From: Trebonia sp963785645 | Lineage (GTDB): Bacteria; Actinomycetota; Actinomycetes; Streptosporangiales; Streptosporangiaceae | Reading direction: 5' to 3' | Length of the DNA: 64,000 nucleotides | Assembly (NCBI GenBank): GCA_963785645.1 | Contig: CAWAWG010000001.1 | Span: 442,157 to 506,156 of the forward strand | In this document: positions 23,985 to 33,392 of the stretch, one piece after another | Numbering within the stretch: the stretch's first letter is position 1 | Layout of the letters: each line of letters opens with the position of its first letter | The notes under the pieces: generated by a model | Databases searched by the model: none | Seen by the model: only the letters and a program-made list of their open reading frames with translations | What the model was told of the DNA's origin: nothing | Made by a program: the position numbers and the translations under genes

Positions 23985-25493
23985 GTGGGCATCAAGCCAC
24001 CGACGACCGAACATCTGCGCCGGGCCGCGGCGGACCTCGGCCTTACCCTCGCAGCGGCCGACATCGAGGAGTTCACGGAACTCGCCTCGGACACGATCGA
24101 GACGCTTCGCCCGCTCGACGACGTGAGCGACAGCCTGCCGGAGGTTATCTATCCCAGGACCCCGGGCACCCGCCCCTCCCCGGCCGAAGATCCGCTTCAT
24201 GCCTGGTACGTACGGACCTCGATCCGCGGAGCGGCATCCGGTCCGCTGCACGGCAGGCAGGTGGCGCTGAAAGACAACATCTGCCTGGCCGGCGTGCCGA
24301 TGATGAACGGTGCCTCCGCGCTGGAGGGCTACGTGCCCGACGTCGACGCGACCGTCGTCACCCGCGTGCTCGCGGCCGGCGCGGAGATCGTCGGCAAGGC
24401 GCACTGCGAGTACTTCTGCTTCTCGGGCGGCAGCCACACGAACGCGACCGGACCAACCCACAATCCGCACCGGCCCGGCCACACCGCAGGCGGTTCCTCG
24501 TCCGGATGCGCCGCGCTCGTCGGGGCGGGCGAGGTCTCCATGGCGATCGGCGGCGATCAGGGCGGCTCCATCCGCGAGCCGAGCGCGTTCTGCGGCGCCT
24601 ACGGTCTCAAGCCGACGTACGGCCTGGTCCCCTACACGGGCATCTTCCCGATCGACCAGACCATTGACCACGCCGGGCCGATCACGTCCTCGGCGGCGGA
24701 CAACGCGCTGCTGCTCGAAGTGCTGGCCGGCCCGGACGGACTCGATCCGAGGCAGGTATCGCCACGGGTCGAAAGCTACACCGAGGCCGTCGGCAAGGGG
24801 GTCGACGGACTCCGCATCGGGGTGCTGGCCGAGGGGTTCGGCCAGCCGAAGGCCAGCGCGCCGGTCGAAGAGGCGGTGCGACGGGCCGTGGCCCGCCTAG
24901 CCGACGCCGGTGCCCAGGTCAGCAGCGTTTCGGTGCCGATGCACCGGGAGGCGATGAGCATCTGGGCGGCCATCGCGGTCGAGGGCACAACCGCCACGAT
25001 GCTGGACAACGGGGTCGGCTACGGCGCCACCGGACTGCACGTGACCGGCCTGGCCATCGCGCTGTCGGCGTGGAGATCGCGGGCCGACATGCTCTCCGAG
25101 CCGATGAAGGCCGCCCTGCTCACCGGCCACTACCTGCGAACCGTGTACGGGGGAAGGTACTACGCCAAGGCACAGAATCTCGTCCGCCGCCTGCGCCAGG
25201 AGTACGACAAGGCCCTGAGCCAGGCCGACCTGCTGGTCATGCCCACCGTGCCGTTCACCGCCCCGCCGCTGCCCCCGGGGCGCACCAGGGCCGAGATGCT
25301 CCTGCCCGGCTTCGATCCCATCGTCAACACCGCGGCGTTCGACTGCACCGGCCACCCGGCGATGTCCGCCCCCTGCGGCATGCACGACGGCCTTCCCGTC
25401 GGCATCATGTTCGTCGCCCGCCACTGGGACGAGCCAAGCATCTACCGCGCCTCCGGCGCCCTGGAAGCAGCCGGCAACTGGCGCCACTGGTGA
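23985..25493 (+). CDS. Amidase signature enzyme
   Basis: The 502-aa enzyme has the Ser-cisSer-Lys triad: Lys96 in VALKDNI, the Ser pair in TAGGSSSGCA (residues 171-172) and nucleophile Ser195 in AIGGDQGGSIREPS. It closely follows the rhodococcal enantioselective amidase pattern (LxAWYVxTSI, VPMMNG, GYGxxxxGL), so it probably hydrolyses aliphatic or aryl carboxamides to acid and ammonia. No nitrile hydratase gene is adjacent. GTG 23985 is preceded by AGGGAGA. The gene lies beside the RbsB/A/C-type importer, but the link is not proven. Confidence 0.92.
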   Translation: MGIKPPTTEHLRRAAADLGLTLAAADIEEFTELASDTIETLRPLDDVSDSLPEVIYPRTPGTRPSPAEDPLHAWYVRTSIRGAASGPLHGRQVALKDNICLAGVPMMNGASALEGYVPDVDATVVTRVLAAGAEIVGKAHCEYFCFSGGSHTNATGPTHNPHRPGHTAGGSSSGCAALVGAGEVSMAIGGDQGGSIREPSAFCGAYGLKPTYGLVPYTGIFPIDQTIDHAGPITSSAADNALLLEVLAGPDGLDPRQVSPRVESYTEAVGKGVDGLRIGVLAEGFGQPKASAPVEEAVRRAVARLADAGAQVSSVSVPMHREAMSIWAAIAVEGTTATMLDNGVGYGATGLHVTGLAIALSAWRSRADMLSEPMKAALLTGHYLRTVYGGRYYAKAQNLVRRLRQEYDKALSQADLLVMPTVPFTAPPLPPGRTRAEMLLPGFDPIVNTAAFDCTGHPAMSAPCGMHDGLPVGIMFVARHWDEPSIYRASGALEAAGNWRHW

Positions 25494-25518
25494 CACCGGC
25501 CCCGGTGCGCTGAGATCT

Positions 25519-25562
25519 CCGGCGGCGTTGCGGCCCCCTCGAGAAATCCGCAACGCCGCCGG
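25519..25562. terminator. 15-bp perfect hairpin, bidirectional terminator
   Basis: CCGGCGGCGTTGCGG (25519-25533) and CCGCAACGCCGCCGG (25548-25562) pair perfectly with a 14-base loop. It lies between the convergent amidase gene and the 70-aa minus-strand gene, only eight bases from the latter's stop. Confidence 0.8.
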
Positions 25563-25570
25563 TGATCTAC

Positions 25571-25783
25571 CTACTTCTTCTTGCGACCGGCGCCGCAGAT
25601 CGTGCCGATGATGGCACCCGCGACGGCGCCGGGGACGGTCCCGATGACGGGAACGACGGACCCCGCCGCCGCGCCGGTCGCCATTCCGGACCAGAATCCG
25701 GCGTAGCCGCTGATGAACCGGTACGCGGCCTCCTTGTTCTTTCGTTCCTGCTCGCAATCTGAGCAGGTACCGCTGGAGCACAT
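25571..25783 (-). CDS. Small Cys-headed glycine-zipper membrane protein
   Basis: The 70-aa protein has an N-terminal Cys cluster (MCSSGTCSDC) and a hydrophobic body rich in Gly/Ala (GMATGAAAGSVVPVIGTVPG, then AVAGAIIGTICGAG), ending in RKKK. The body looks like two short membrane helices with GxxxG spacing, as in pore-forming peptides, class II bacteriocins and small holins. ATG 25783 has AGAGGAAG just upstream. It is the last gene of the minus-strand cassette that begins with the nuclease-like gene at 26751. I do not recognise the family; the membrane-acting role is inferred from composition. Confidence 0.6.
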   Translation of the reverse strand: MCSSGTCSDCEQERKNKEAAYRFISGYAGFWSGMATGAAAGSVVPVIGTVPGAVAGAIIGTICGAGRKKK

Positions 25784-25852
25784 GGCTTCCTCTTCTCTCC
25801 CGGGGTTAGCCGGGTGCCCGTCGTGGCTCTGCGGACTGGGGCGTGACCTTGG

Positions 25853-26023
25853 CTACTGCGGACCGAGAACGGTGAGGTCGATCAGACCGGCGGCGTCAAG
25901 CGTGAGAAGTGAGACGGTCATGGTGGCCATCTTCCCGATGATCTTGGCGTCCTCTTCCGACGCGCCCGACGCCTTAGCGATTTCCTTCGCGACCTTGCCG
26001 GCCGCCCATCCGGCACCAAACAT
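25853..26023 (-). CDS. Very small protein of unknown function with hydrophobic C-terminus
   Basis: From ATG 26023 the product is 56 aa: MFGAGWAAGKVAKEIAKASG, then ASEEDAKIIGKMATMTVSLL and TLDAAGLIDLTVLGPQ. It is an amphipathic helix followed by a hydrophobic stretch. AAGGTGG lies about 8 bases before this ATG. The same frame is open to a TTG at 26143 that overlaps the nuclease stop (TTGA), which would give 96 aa by coupling, but that extension is Ser/Pro-rich and less protein-like. The gene lies between the nuclease-like gene and the 70-aa gene on the same strand. Confidence 0.5.
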   Translation of the reverse strand: MFGAGWAAGKVAKEIAKASGASEEDAKIIGKMATMTVSLLTLDAAGLIDLTVLGPQ

Positions 26024-26139
26024 GTGCCACCACCTTGGCTTGAGGTATCGCCCCGGCGATGAGCCATCTGAGGACCAGACGGCCGATGACGCCGACTGGC
26101 TCGTGTTGACCGACGGGGCCGGGAAGCGGGTACTCGCTT

Positions 26140-26751
26140 TCAATCAGGTGGCAGAACTTGCGCGGGCGACATGGCCGGCAGATGACGTGCCCAAGCAGGG
26201 GTACTCGGTCGGCCCGGTGCCGGAGCAGGTCCCGGGCCACCAGGCCGGCCGTCGCGCAGGTAGGGATTGTAGTAGTGACGCCGCACGTCGGCGGCCTCCG
26301 GCCGCAGCAGGAGCTCGCGCAGCCGGTTCTCATCCCATAGGTCGATGATTACGCCGGTGTCCTGCTCCTGCCCGGCCTTCCAGCGCTGCCACCACTGCGT
26401 AGTGGGCGCGTCCATGCTCACCGAGATACACAGGATCCATTTCTGCAGCGTGTACCCGTTGCTGGCGGCATGGGCGAGTGCGGACGCAAACGACTTCGTG
26501 ATCTGGTCCTGCTGGCTACGGCCGACCCCGCGGGTGAAGTACTTGGCCTGCCAGACCGTTACCTGCCCGTTCAGGTCGCCGGCCAGGACATCGATACCCC
26601 AGTCGCCAGGATTGGCAAAGACCAGGTTCCCTTGTCCCGATGTCGCTCGGACGAGGAGCCCCAGCATCTGCTCGAAATCCTCACGCGCCCCGGCCGCGCC
26701 AACCCGGGCCTCATGCGACGCGAAAGTGATCATCGGCTGTTCTGACACCAT
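26140..26751 (-). CDS. Mrr-like restriction endonuclease-fold protein
   Basis: The ~203-aa product (MVSEQPMITFASHEARVG...) contains FEQMLGLLVRATSGQGNLVF, then GDWGIDVLAGDL and TVWQAKYF. The Asp and the Q-x-K pair match the PD-(D/E)XK core of Mrr-type nucleases (GxxGxD...QxK). The segment DTGVIIDLWDENRLRELLLR and YYNPYLRDG also fits actinobacterial Mrr-like proteins. Known relatives tend to continue with a further domain; here the protein ends in a Pro-rich tail, so it may be truncated or deliver its effect through the small genes after it. ATG 26751 is preferred to TTG 26796. Confidence 0.6.
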   Translation of the reverse strand: MVSEQPMITFASHEARVGAAGAREDFEQMLGLLVRATSGQGNLVFANPGDWGIDVLAGDLNGQVTVWQAKYFTRGVGRSQQDQITKSFASALAHAASNGYTLQKWILCISVSMDAPTTQWWQRWKAGQEQDTGVIIDLWDENRLRELLLRPEAADVRRHYYNPYLRDGRPGGPGPAPAPGRPSTPAWARHLPAMSPAQVLPPD

Positions 26752-27170
26752 GCGCTCGCCCACCCCTGGGTCGTTACAGATCGCCAAGCCGAGCAACGGC
26801 GGCCATTTCTCCCCATCGGCCGCCGCCCTGAAGAATACGACTTATACCCATCAATCGCAGGTATTCCTGATTAATCGTCCGCAGCCCCCGCGTTTAGCGG
26901 AAGCAATTGCCGCTCAGCATTAGCCAAGCGCTTATTTTGTCGCGGCACTGGACGCGCTGGGTACCTCGTTCGCGCCGTGCCTCCATCCGGTGATGGCAAC
27001 AGGTTGCGTTCACATAGATCTCATTCATCACCGTGATCACAAAATCGGATATTTTCTTATACAAAACGTGACCGGCTCCGTAGCGTAAATCCATGCTGCC
27101 GGTGCGTGTGCAACCTGAGCCCGCCAGTTGCGTCCCTCCCAACTTAACAATATTCTTAAGGACGTGACTC
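26752..27170. other. AT-rich divergent intergenic region
   Basis: About 420 bp separates the nuclease-like gene (minus) from the toxin gene (plus). It holds no convincing gene. Two AT-rich patches (26835-26880 and 27030-27070) stand out against the GC-rich background and probably contain promoters. CTTAA (27143-27147) and TTAAG (27156-27160) form a small inverted repeat with an 8-bp spacer next to the toxin ribosome-binding site, a plausible antitoxin operator. Confidence 0.4.
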
Positions 27171-27575
27171 ATGCCCCAATCTGGAGACCGAACCTCGGCG
27201 CAGTGGGAGATCCTGCTGACCGCCGAGGTCGAGGCTTTCCTCGACGGACTGTACGAGTCGGACCCGGCCAGCCACCAGCTGGTGAACCAGGCAATTCTGG
27301 TCCTGGAACGCAACGGTCCGGCAGAAGGGCGCCCGCTGGTGGATTCGGTCACCGGGTCGAAGCTCGCCAACATGAAGGAGCTGCGGCCACCGTCGGCTGG
27401 CCGCAGCGAGATCCGTGTCCTGCTGGCGTTCGACCCCTGGCGAGCTGCGATTCTGCTCATCGCTGGGGACAAGTCTGGGCAGTGGGCGAAGTGGTACCGA
27501 ACGGCGATCCCGCGTGCCGAGCAGTTGCACAGCGAGTATCTCGTCGAGCGCATTAAGGAGACGACTGGTGAATAA
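27171..27575 (+). CDS. RelE/HigB-type toxin (Gp49-like)
   Basis: The 134-aa protein has the ParE/RelE-fold pattern WEILLTAEVEAFLDGL, LVDSVTGSKLANMKELRPPS, EIRVLLAFDPWRAAILLIAG and KWYRTAIPRAEQLHSEYL, typical of Gp49-like HigB toxins. These cleave mRNA on the ribosome and are neutralised by an XRE antitoxin, here encoded by the overlapping next gene. ATG 27171 is preceded by AAGGA. The toxin-first order is that of higBA modules. Confidence 0.85.
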   Translation: MPQSGDRTSAQWEILLTAEVEAFLDGLYESDPASHQLVNQAILVLERNGPAEGRPLVDSVTGSKLANMKELRPPSAGRSEIRVLLAFDPWRAAILLIAGDKSGQWAKWYRTAIPRAEQLHSEYLVERIKETTGE

Positions 27576-27888
27576 CGTGTCACGCTGGCGCGACTCAGGG
27601 CACCTGGAGCGCGCGATCGACACTGCCGGGGGACAGCAGGCCTTCGACGCCGCCGTCGCCGCGATGCTCGACGACGCCCGCGGGTGGCGGCTGGCCGAGA
27701 TGCGCAAGCGGCGCGGGATGACACAGGAGCAGGTCGCCCAGCGTATGGGCGTCTCGGTGGCCCGCGTCTCCCAGATCGAGAGCGGTGACGTCTCGACCCA
27801 GGAGGTACTGAGCCGCTTCGTTTCAGCCCTCGGGGGCACCCTCAAGCTGATCGCCGACTTCGGCGACGAGATGCTCAAGCTCGCCTAG
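27568..27888 (+). CDS. XRE-family antitoxin
   Basis: The 106-aa protein carries a clear Cro/C1 helix-turn-helix (LAEMRKRRGMTQEQVAQRMG, then VSVARVSQIESGDVSTQEVL) and a short dimerisation tail (LGGTLKLIADFGDEMLKLA). It should bind the toxin and repress the operon. GTG 27568 overlaps the toxin gene by eight bases and has AAGGAG eight bases upstream; a second GTG at 27577 is possible. Confidence 0.85.
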   Translation: MNNVSRWRDSGHLERAIDTAGGQQAFDAAVAAMLDDARGWRLAEMRKRRGMTQEQVAQRMGVSVARVSQIESGDVSTQEVLSRFVSALGGTLKLIADFGDEMLKLA

Positions 27889-27904
27889 GCGTACCGCTCA
27901 GCTG

Positions 27905-28746
27905 TCAGCCCGCGGCTCCCTCGTTGCCGCGGTAGGCGGTGATCGTCAGGCGCCAGCGCACCTCGCCGGCGGCCGGGGTTACGGCGCAGTCGCCGTCGCG
28001 GGCCTGCGCGAGGTCGAAGACCCGCCCGAGCATCGGTTCCACGCCGATGCTGCGGTAGGGACCGCTGGACGGGAATCCGCCGAGGTTTCGCCAGAGGGCG
28101 ACGGAGGCGGGCTGACCGTCGGCCTCCACGGTCATGCGCAGCCGGTCCGCGCCGTCGTAGACGACCGCCGTGGCGGTGGACCCGGCGCCTGCGGCACTAC
28201 ACCCGGCACCGTACAGCACCGCGCCGACCGCGCTGCCGTCATCGGGTCCCAGCGCGTCCAGCCGCAGGCCCGGCCGGCGCGGGCCAGTCGCCCTCGATCC
28301 AGTCGGCGCCATCCGGCCAGGGGTGACGCAGGTACGGCGCCGCCTCAGGAAACAGGCGCGCCTTGGTGGCCGGATCTATCCCGAGCGACGCGTGCCCGCT
28401 CAGTTCGAGCAGCGCGTGCGCCGGCCCAGACGAACCGGAAGCCCGGCTCGGCCGCGAGGCGGTACTCGGCGACGACCGCGCCCGCCCGCACGTCAATGCT
28501 CCGCGCGAGCTCGAACTGCGGGCAGCGCACGACACAGCCGAGCCCCGCGACGGTCCATGCCCGGCTCCAGGCGTCACCGTGGTCGGGGGTTCCGCGCACC
28601 GTCGGTACGCACTCCTCAAGTCCGCCCGCGTCGGCGAAGGCGTCGCCGGGAACCACCTGCGCGCGCCGCGGCTCATCCCGCTGCCAGAGCCATTCGCGCC
28701 CGCCGGCCCGCAGCGAGGTCCACCGTCCGCCGTGCGGGTCACGCAT
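27905..28746 (-). pseudogene. Aldose 1-epimerase-like protein, frameshifted
   Basis: Three frames join into one galactose-mutarotase-like protein. From ATG 28746: DPHGGRWTSLRAGGREWLWQ and CPQFELARSIDVRAGAVVAE. Then in another frame: HALLELSGHASLGIDPATKA and YLRHPWPDGADWIEGDWP. In a third, to the stop at 27905: LRLDALGPDDGSAVGAVLYG and GPYRSIGVEPMLGRVFDLAQ. Breaks lie near 28425 and 28260. The family interconverts sugar anomers, or acts on related sugars, and such genes often accompany galactose or galactonate clusters. It is the last gene of the minus-strand sugar operon. Confidence 0.65.
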
Positions 28747-28773
28747 CGACCGGCCGCGGTCAGCGGTCGACGA

Positions 28774-29922
28774 TCACCACTCGGCCAGCGAGCCGTCATC
28801 GTGGCGCCAGACCGGGTTGCGCCACCGGTGGCCGCTTCCGGTCGGCGGCGCGCACGGCGCCCTCGTCGATGGTGACGCCGAGCCCCGGCAGCCTGCGGCG
28901 CACGGCATGACCATCGACGAAGCGGAACGGCTCGGTGTCCATGACGTACGACAGCAGATCGGCGTCCTTGTGGTAGTGGATGCCGAGGCTCTGCTCCTGG
29001 ATCAGCAGGTTCGGGGTGGCGAAGCCGACCTGCAGGCTCGCCGCCAGCGCGACCGGTCCGAGCGGGCAGTGCGGGGCGAGCAGGGCGCCGAAGGTCTCGG
29101 CGAGCGAGGCGATCCTGGTCACCTCGCTGATCCCGCCGGCGTGCGACAGGTCGGGCTGCACCACCGCTATCCCGGCCTGCAGGACCGGGAGGAAGCCCGC
29201 CCGGCCGTAGATGCGCTCCCCGGTCGCGAGCGGCACCGGGCTCGCGGCCACCAGGGACGGCCAGGACATGGTGGTACTCGGGCAGCACCGGCTCCTCAAG
29301 GAAGAGCGGCCGGAACGGGGCGAGTTCCGGCAGCACCCGCCGGGCGGTGGCCGGCGTGAACCGGCCGTGGCCATCGATGGCCACGTCCCGGTCGCTGCCG
29401 AGGGCCTCGCGGGCGGTGGCCGCCCGCTGCGATGACGGCGTCGACCTCCGCCGAGGTGGCGATCGGCGACACGCGTCCGCAAGCGTTCATCTTCACCGCG
29501 GTGAACCCGGCGTCGACCTGCGCCGCGATCGCGTCCGCGAGCTCCGCAGGCTCGTCGCCGCCGACCCAGGCGTACACCCGGACCAGGTCGCGCACCGGGC
29601 CGCCGAGCAGCGCGTATACCGGTGCGTCGTAGACCTTGCCCGCGATGTCCCACAGCGCCTGGTCGAGGCCGGCGACGGCGCTGCTGAGCACCGGGCCGTC
29701 GCGGTAGAAGCCTGCCTTGGTCAGCACCTGCCAGTGATCGGTGATCCGCAGCGGGTCCTGGCCGAGCAGGTACTCGGAGAGGACGTCGACCGCGGTGCGC
29801 ACCACCTCGGCGCGCCCTTCCACGACGGGCTCGCCCCAGCCGACGATCCCGTCGTCGGTCTCGATGCGGCAGAACAGCCACCTCGGCGGCACCAGGAAAG
29901 TCTCGACCCGGGTGATCTTCAC
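28774..29922 (-). pseudogene. dgoD: Galactonate dehydratase-like enolase-superfamily enzyme, frameshifted
   Basis: The N-terminus MKITRVETFLVPPRWLFCRI, then GIVGWGEPVVEGRAEVVRTA, follows D-galactonate dehydratase (DgoD), which makes 2-keto-3-deoxygalactonate. The barrel continues in other frames: VAIDGHGRFTPATARRVLPE and FLEEPVLPEYHH; then GERIYGRAGFLPVLQAGIAV and QPDLSHAGGISEVTRIASLA; then HRWRNPVWRHDDGSLAEW ending at 28774. Three single-base breaks (near 29430, 29255 and 28825) separate these parts. Metal ligands are probably the Asp of IDGHGRF and the Glu of FLEEP. The ATG overlaps the regulator stop by four bases. Galactonate is the best substrate guess; related acid sugars are possible. 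Confidence 0.75.
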
Positions 29923-30631
29923 CGGCCTTCCGATCCGGTGCGTAGCCGCTCCTCGTCGCTGATCGCCTTGTCGAGCAGGGCGCGCATGGCCGCCTCGCCC
30001 GCGTCGGCGTCCTGCGCCCGCACGCCGTCGAGCACCGCCCGGTGGCTGGGCACCGGATCGTCTGACGTGTCGTTGGTTCCGTGTACCAGCTGGTCACGGG
30101 CGGCGAGCGCCGATTCGAGCACCGTCTCCATGCGCTCGAGGAGCTCGTTGTGCGTCGCGGTCAGCAGGGCATGGTGGAAGGAGATGTCGGCTTCCACCGC
30201 GCTCTGCGAATCGTCTGCGCGTGGACATCGCGGCGAGCGCCTCGTCGAGCCGGGCGAGGTCGTCGTCGGTGCGCCGCAGTGCCGCCAGTCGCACCGCGGC
30301 CGGCTCGACGATGCTGCGAACCTCCTCAAGGCTGCGCAGCAGCGAGGTGCCGGTCGCCACGGCGAACTGCCAGCGCAGCACGTCCGGGTCAAGCAGGTTC
30401 CAGTCCGCCCGCGGCCGCACGATAGGTGCCGCGCTTCTGGCGCGCACCCACCAGCCCCTTGGCCGCCAGTACCTTCAGCGACTCGCGCATCACCGTGAGG
30501 CTGACGCCGAACTCCGCCTGCAGCGCGGTCAGGTCGAGCGTCTCGTCCTCCGCGAGCTCGCCGCTGAGCACGCGCCGGCCGATGGCGTCCACGGTCTGGC
30601 CGTGCACCCCGCGGTTTCCATACAGCGACAT
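29919..30631 (-). pseudogene. FadR-family GntR transcriptional regulator, frameshifted
   Basis: From ATG 30631 the protein starts MSLYGNRGVHGQTVDAIGRR with the winged helix (LDLTALQAEFGVSLTVMRES, then LKVLAAKGLVGARQKRGTY). The ligand-binding FCD domain continues in two other frames: DWNLLDPDVLRWQFAVATGT and EEVRSIVEPAAVRLAALRRT; then AVEADISFHHALLTATHNEL and VPSHRAVLDGVRAQDADAGE to the stop at 29919. Breaks are near 30420 and 30220. Domain order and position next to a dgoD-like gene match DgoR-type galactonate repressors. It probably controls the sugar cluster, perhaps through the palindrome at 37099-37114. Confidence 0.75.
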
Positions 30632-30660
30632 GTCTCTTATCTTCCTTCGGATTCCGGGGA

Positions 30661-31417
30661 TCAGGCCGAGGCCTTGGCGACGGACCAGCCGCCGTCGACG
30701 ACCAGGCTCGTCCCGGTGATGAACGAGGCCTCCGCGCTGACCAGGAAGGCGATCGCCGCCGCCACCTCCGCCGCGGTGCCGAATCTGCCCGCGGGAGTGG
30801 CCGCGACGGTCAGCCGTGCGGTCCGTCTCGCCGATGCTGTCCCACGCCGGTGTCATGATCGGGCCGGGCAGCAGCGCGTTCACCCGGACCAGCGGCGCGT
30901 ACTCGACCGCGAGCTGTCCGCACAGCCCGATGAGCGCGGCCTTGGCGGCGGCGTAGGCCGGATGAGCGGGCAGGCCGAAGCGCGCGTGCACCGAGGAGAC
31001 GAGCACCACGCTGCCGCCGCGTTCCCGCATATCGGGCAGCACCGCGCGCACGCCGAGGAAGGCGCCGGTCAGGGTGACGGCCAGTTGCCGGTCCCATGAG
31101 GCACGGGTGGTCTCGTGCGCGGCGCGTACGTCGGACGCGTACGCGTTGCTGACCAGGATGTCCACCGGGCCGTAAGCGTGAGCGGCGTCGATGACGCGGG
31201 CCCAGTCCTGCTCGTCGGCGACATCGGCCCGCACGAAGCTGGCCCGCCCGCCGGCCTCGGCGATCAGTTTGCCGGTCTCCTCCCCGCCCGGGGAGATATC
31301 CGTGAGGACGACGGCGGCGCCCTCCCGTGCCAGGCGCTCGGCGGACGCGGCGCCGATGCCCGACGCCGCGCCCGTCACCACGGCGACGCGGTCGGCGAAT
31401 CGGTCCGGCTGACTCAT
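30661..31417 (-). pseudogene. SDR dehydrogenase of the galactose cluster, frameshifted
   Basis: From ATG 31417 (MSQPDRFADRVAVVTGAASG) the protein has the cofactor motif TGAASGIG, the active-site Ser in LVSSVHARFG and the Tyr-Lys pair in YAAAKAAL. The C-terminal part is one base out of frame near 30805 and finishes as GTAAEVAAAIAFLVSAEASF, ITGTSLVVDGGW, stopping at 30661. Beside a galactonate dehydratase-like gene and an alpha-galactosidase, a galactose (aldose) dehydrogenase role is the natural inference; the substrate is not shown by the sequence. Confidence 0.75.
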
Positions 31418-31545
31418 CTGGCGGTAACTCCTCACTCCCGGCCCCCAGGCTCGGCCTTCAGGAAACAACACAGCCCTGCCTTCAGGAACAACCCTAGTTA
31501 CGTCTGGTGAGAGCCGGACGCCGCCCGGCCCGCCATTTCACCCCG

Positions 31546-32436
31546 TCACTTCACCGCTCCCAGGTTCAGGCCGGCGATGAAGTGGCGCTGGAAGCGCAGG
31601 AAGACGGCGACGGTCGGGATCGCGGCGATGACCGAGCCGGCGGCGATGACGTTCCAGTACGACACGATACTGTCCCTGCAGGCCGAGCAGCGCCGGGGTG
31701 ACCGGCATCTTCGACTGCGGTGATCAGCACCGTGATCGGCCACAGCAGGTCGTTGAAGATCCAGGTGAACGACAGCGCGCCGAGCGCGGCCAGCGCCGGC
31801 CGGGTCAGCGGCAGCACGATCCGCCAGTAGACCTGGAACGGCCCGGCGCCGTCGAGGCAGCGCGGCCTGCTGGATCTCCGCCGGGATCGTGCGCATGAAG
31901 CCCTGCAGGACGAACACGTAGAAGCCGAGGCCGAAGCCGACCTCCACCGCGATCAGCGTGGTGAGCGAGTCGTAGAGCCCGAAGACCTGGCTCAGCTTGG
32001 CGACCGGCACCAGCAGGATCTGCGGCGGCAGCAGGTTGCCGCCGAGCATCAGCAGGATCAGCGTGCGGCGCAGCGGGATCTGGTAGCGGCTCAGCGCGAA
32101 GGCCGCCATCGAGGCGAGCAGCAGCGTGAGCGCGACCGCCGGGAACGCTGACGATCGCGCTGTTGATCAGCGCCTGCTCCATGCCGCCGCCGGTCCAGGC
32201 GGCGGCGTAGTTCCCCGGCGCGAACGAGTGCGGCAGGGCGTTGAGGCCGTTGCCGAGGACGTCGTCGGTCGAGCGGAAGCTGATCACCAGGATCAGCGCG
32301 ATCGGCAGGAACCAGAGCAGCGCGAGCAGGCTCGCGCCGGTGTGGAACCCGGCCGTGCGCAGCCGTTTGCCGCGCGGCCTGGGCGCGGCGGCGGGCGCGG
32401 CGCGGCCGCGGAGCGCTGCGGTGCGGTCGCGGCCAT
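31546..32436 (-). pseudogene. Sugar ABC transporter permease (MalG-like), frameshifted
   Basis: Parts in several frames make one six-helix permease: MAATAPQRSAAAPRP at the start (ATG 32436), then FLPIALILVISFRSTDDVLG and GGGMEQALINSAIVS, then AAFALSRYQIPLRRTLILLM and VGFGLGFYVFVLQGFMRTIP. The carbohydrate-permease EAA loop (EIQQAALxxG region) follows, then LSFTWIFNDLLWPITVLITA and a last segment ending FQRHFIAGLNLGAVK. At least four frame changes are needed. The family is the second permease of CUT1 sugar importers. It overlaps the first permease by one base. Confidence 0.75.
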
Positions 32437-33392
32437 CAGTCGCTCTCCTTGAAGGCGCGGACCAGGTAGCTGACGATGACGCCGAAGGCGAGCACGAAGA
32501 TCGCGACGGCGAGGGCGCAGCCGTAGCCGTAATCGGTGTTCACGAACGCGGTCTGGTACATGTACGTGCTCAGCAGCTGGGAGGAGTTGTACGGGCCGCC
32601 CTGGGTCAGCGCCCAGACCACGTCGAACGAGCGCAGCGAGTCGATGACGATGACCGACAGGACCACGGCGTTGACGCTGCGCAGCTGCGGCAGGGTCACG
32701 TTGCGGAACTGCTGCCAGGCCGAGGCGCCGTCGACCTTGGCCGCCTCGTAGAGCGCCGGGTCGATGCCCTTGAGGCCGGCCAGGTACAGGACCATGACGT
32801 AGCCGATCTCGCGCCACAGGGCCGGCACGATCTGCGCGTAGAGCGCGGTGCTCGAGTTCGCCAGCCACGCGTGCTGCAGGCCGCCGAGCCCGATCGCCGA
32901 CAGCAGGCCGTTGACCATGCCGTTCGGCTGGTACAGGGTCTGCCACATCAGCGCGGTGGCGGTGAGCGAGAAGACCACCGGCAGGAACAGCGCGGCGCGG
33001 TAGATCGCGATGCCGCGCCGCTCGCGCTGCAGGAACAGCGCGCAGCCGAGACCGCCGGCCGCGGAGATGCCGCCGAAGAGCACCAGCCAGATCGCGGTGT
33101 TCTTCAGCGCCTTGCGGAAGACCGGGTCGCCGAACATCCGCCTGTAGTTGCCGAGGCCGGCGAAGGTCGGCGGGTTCACGCCGTTCCAGTTCGTCAGCGA
33201 GATGTAGAAGCCCTGGATCGCCGGCCAGAACACCATGCACCGACCTCGACCAGCAGCGGCACCAGGACGAACGCGACGACCAGCGGGGACGGGCGCGACC
33301 GGCCCGGCCCCGCGCGGCCCCCGGGACCGGGCCGCCGCGGGCAGCGTGGAGCGCCGGCCGCGGGCTCGCGCCTGGGTCGACTGGAATGTCAC
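32436..33392 (-). pseudogene. Sugar ABC transporter permease (MalF-like), frameshift near N-terminus
   Basis: GTG 33392 overlaps the binding-protein stop (GTGA). The first membrane segment reads SPLVVAFVLVPLLVEVGAW in one frame and switches near 33238 to FWPAIQGFYISLTNWNG. The remainder, with the EAA motif (GIDPALYEAAKVDGASAWQQ) and the last segments, is intact to 32436. This is the MalF-like channel subunit of a CUT1 importer. Together with the binding protein and second permease it forms a sugar uptake system lacking a local ATPase, which in actinobacteria is often supplied by a shared MsiK-type ATPase encoded elsewhere. Confidence 0.8.

Noticed and set aside
25571..25783. Class II bacteriocin precursor
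   Set aside because: Glycine-zipper body fits, but there is no double-glycine leader, exporter or immunity gene nearby; kept only as a membrane-active small protein.
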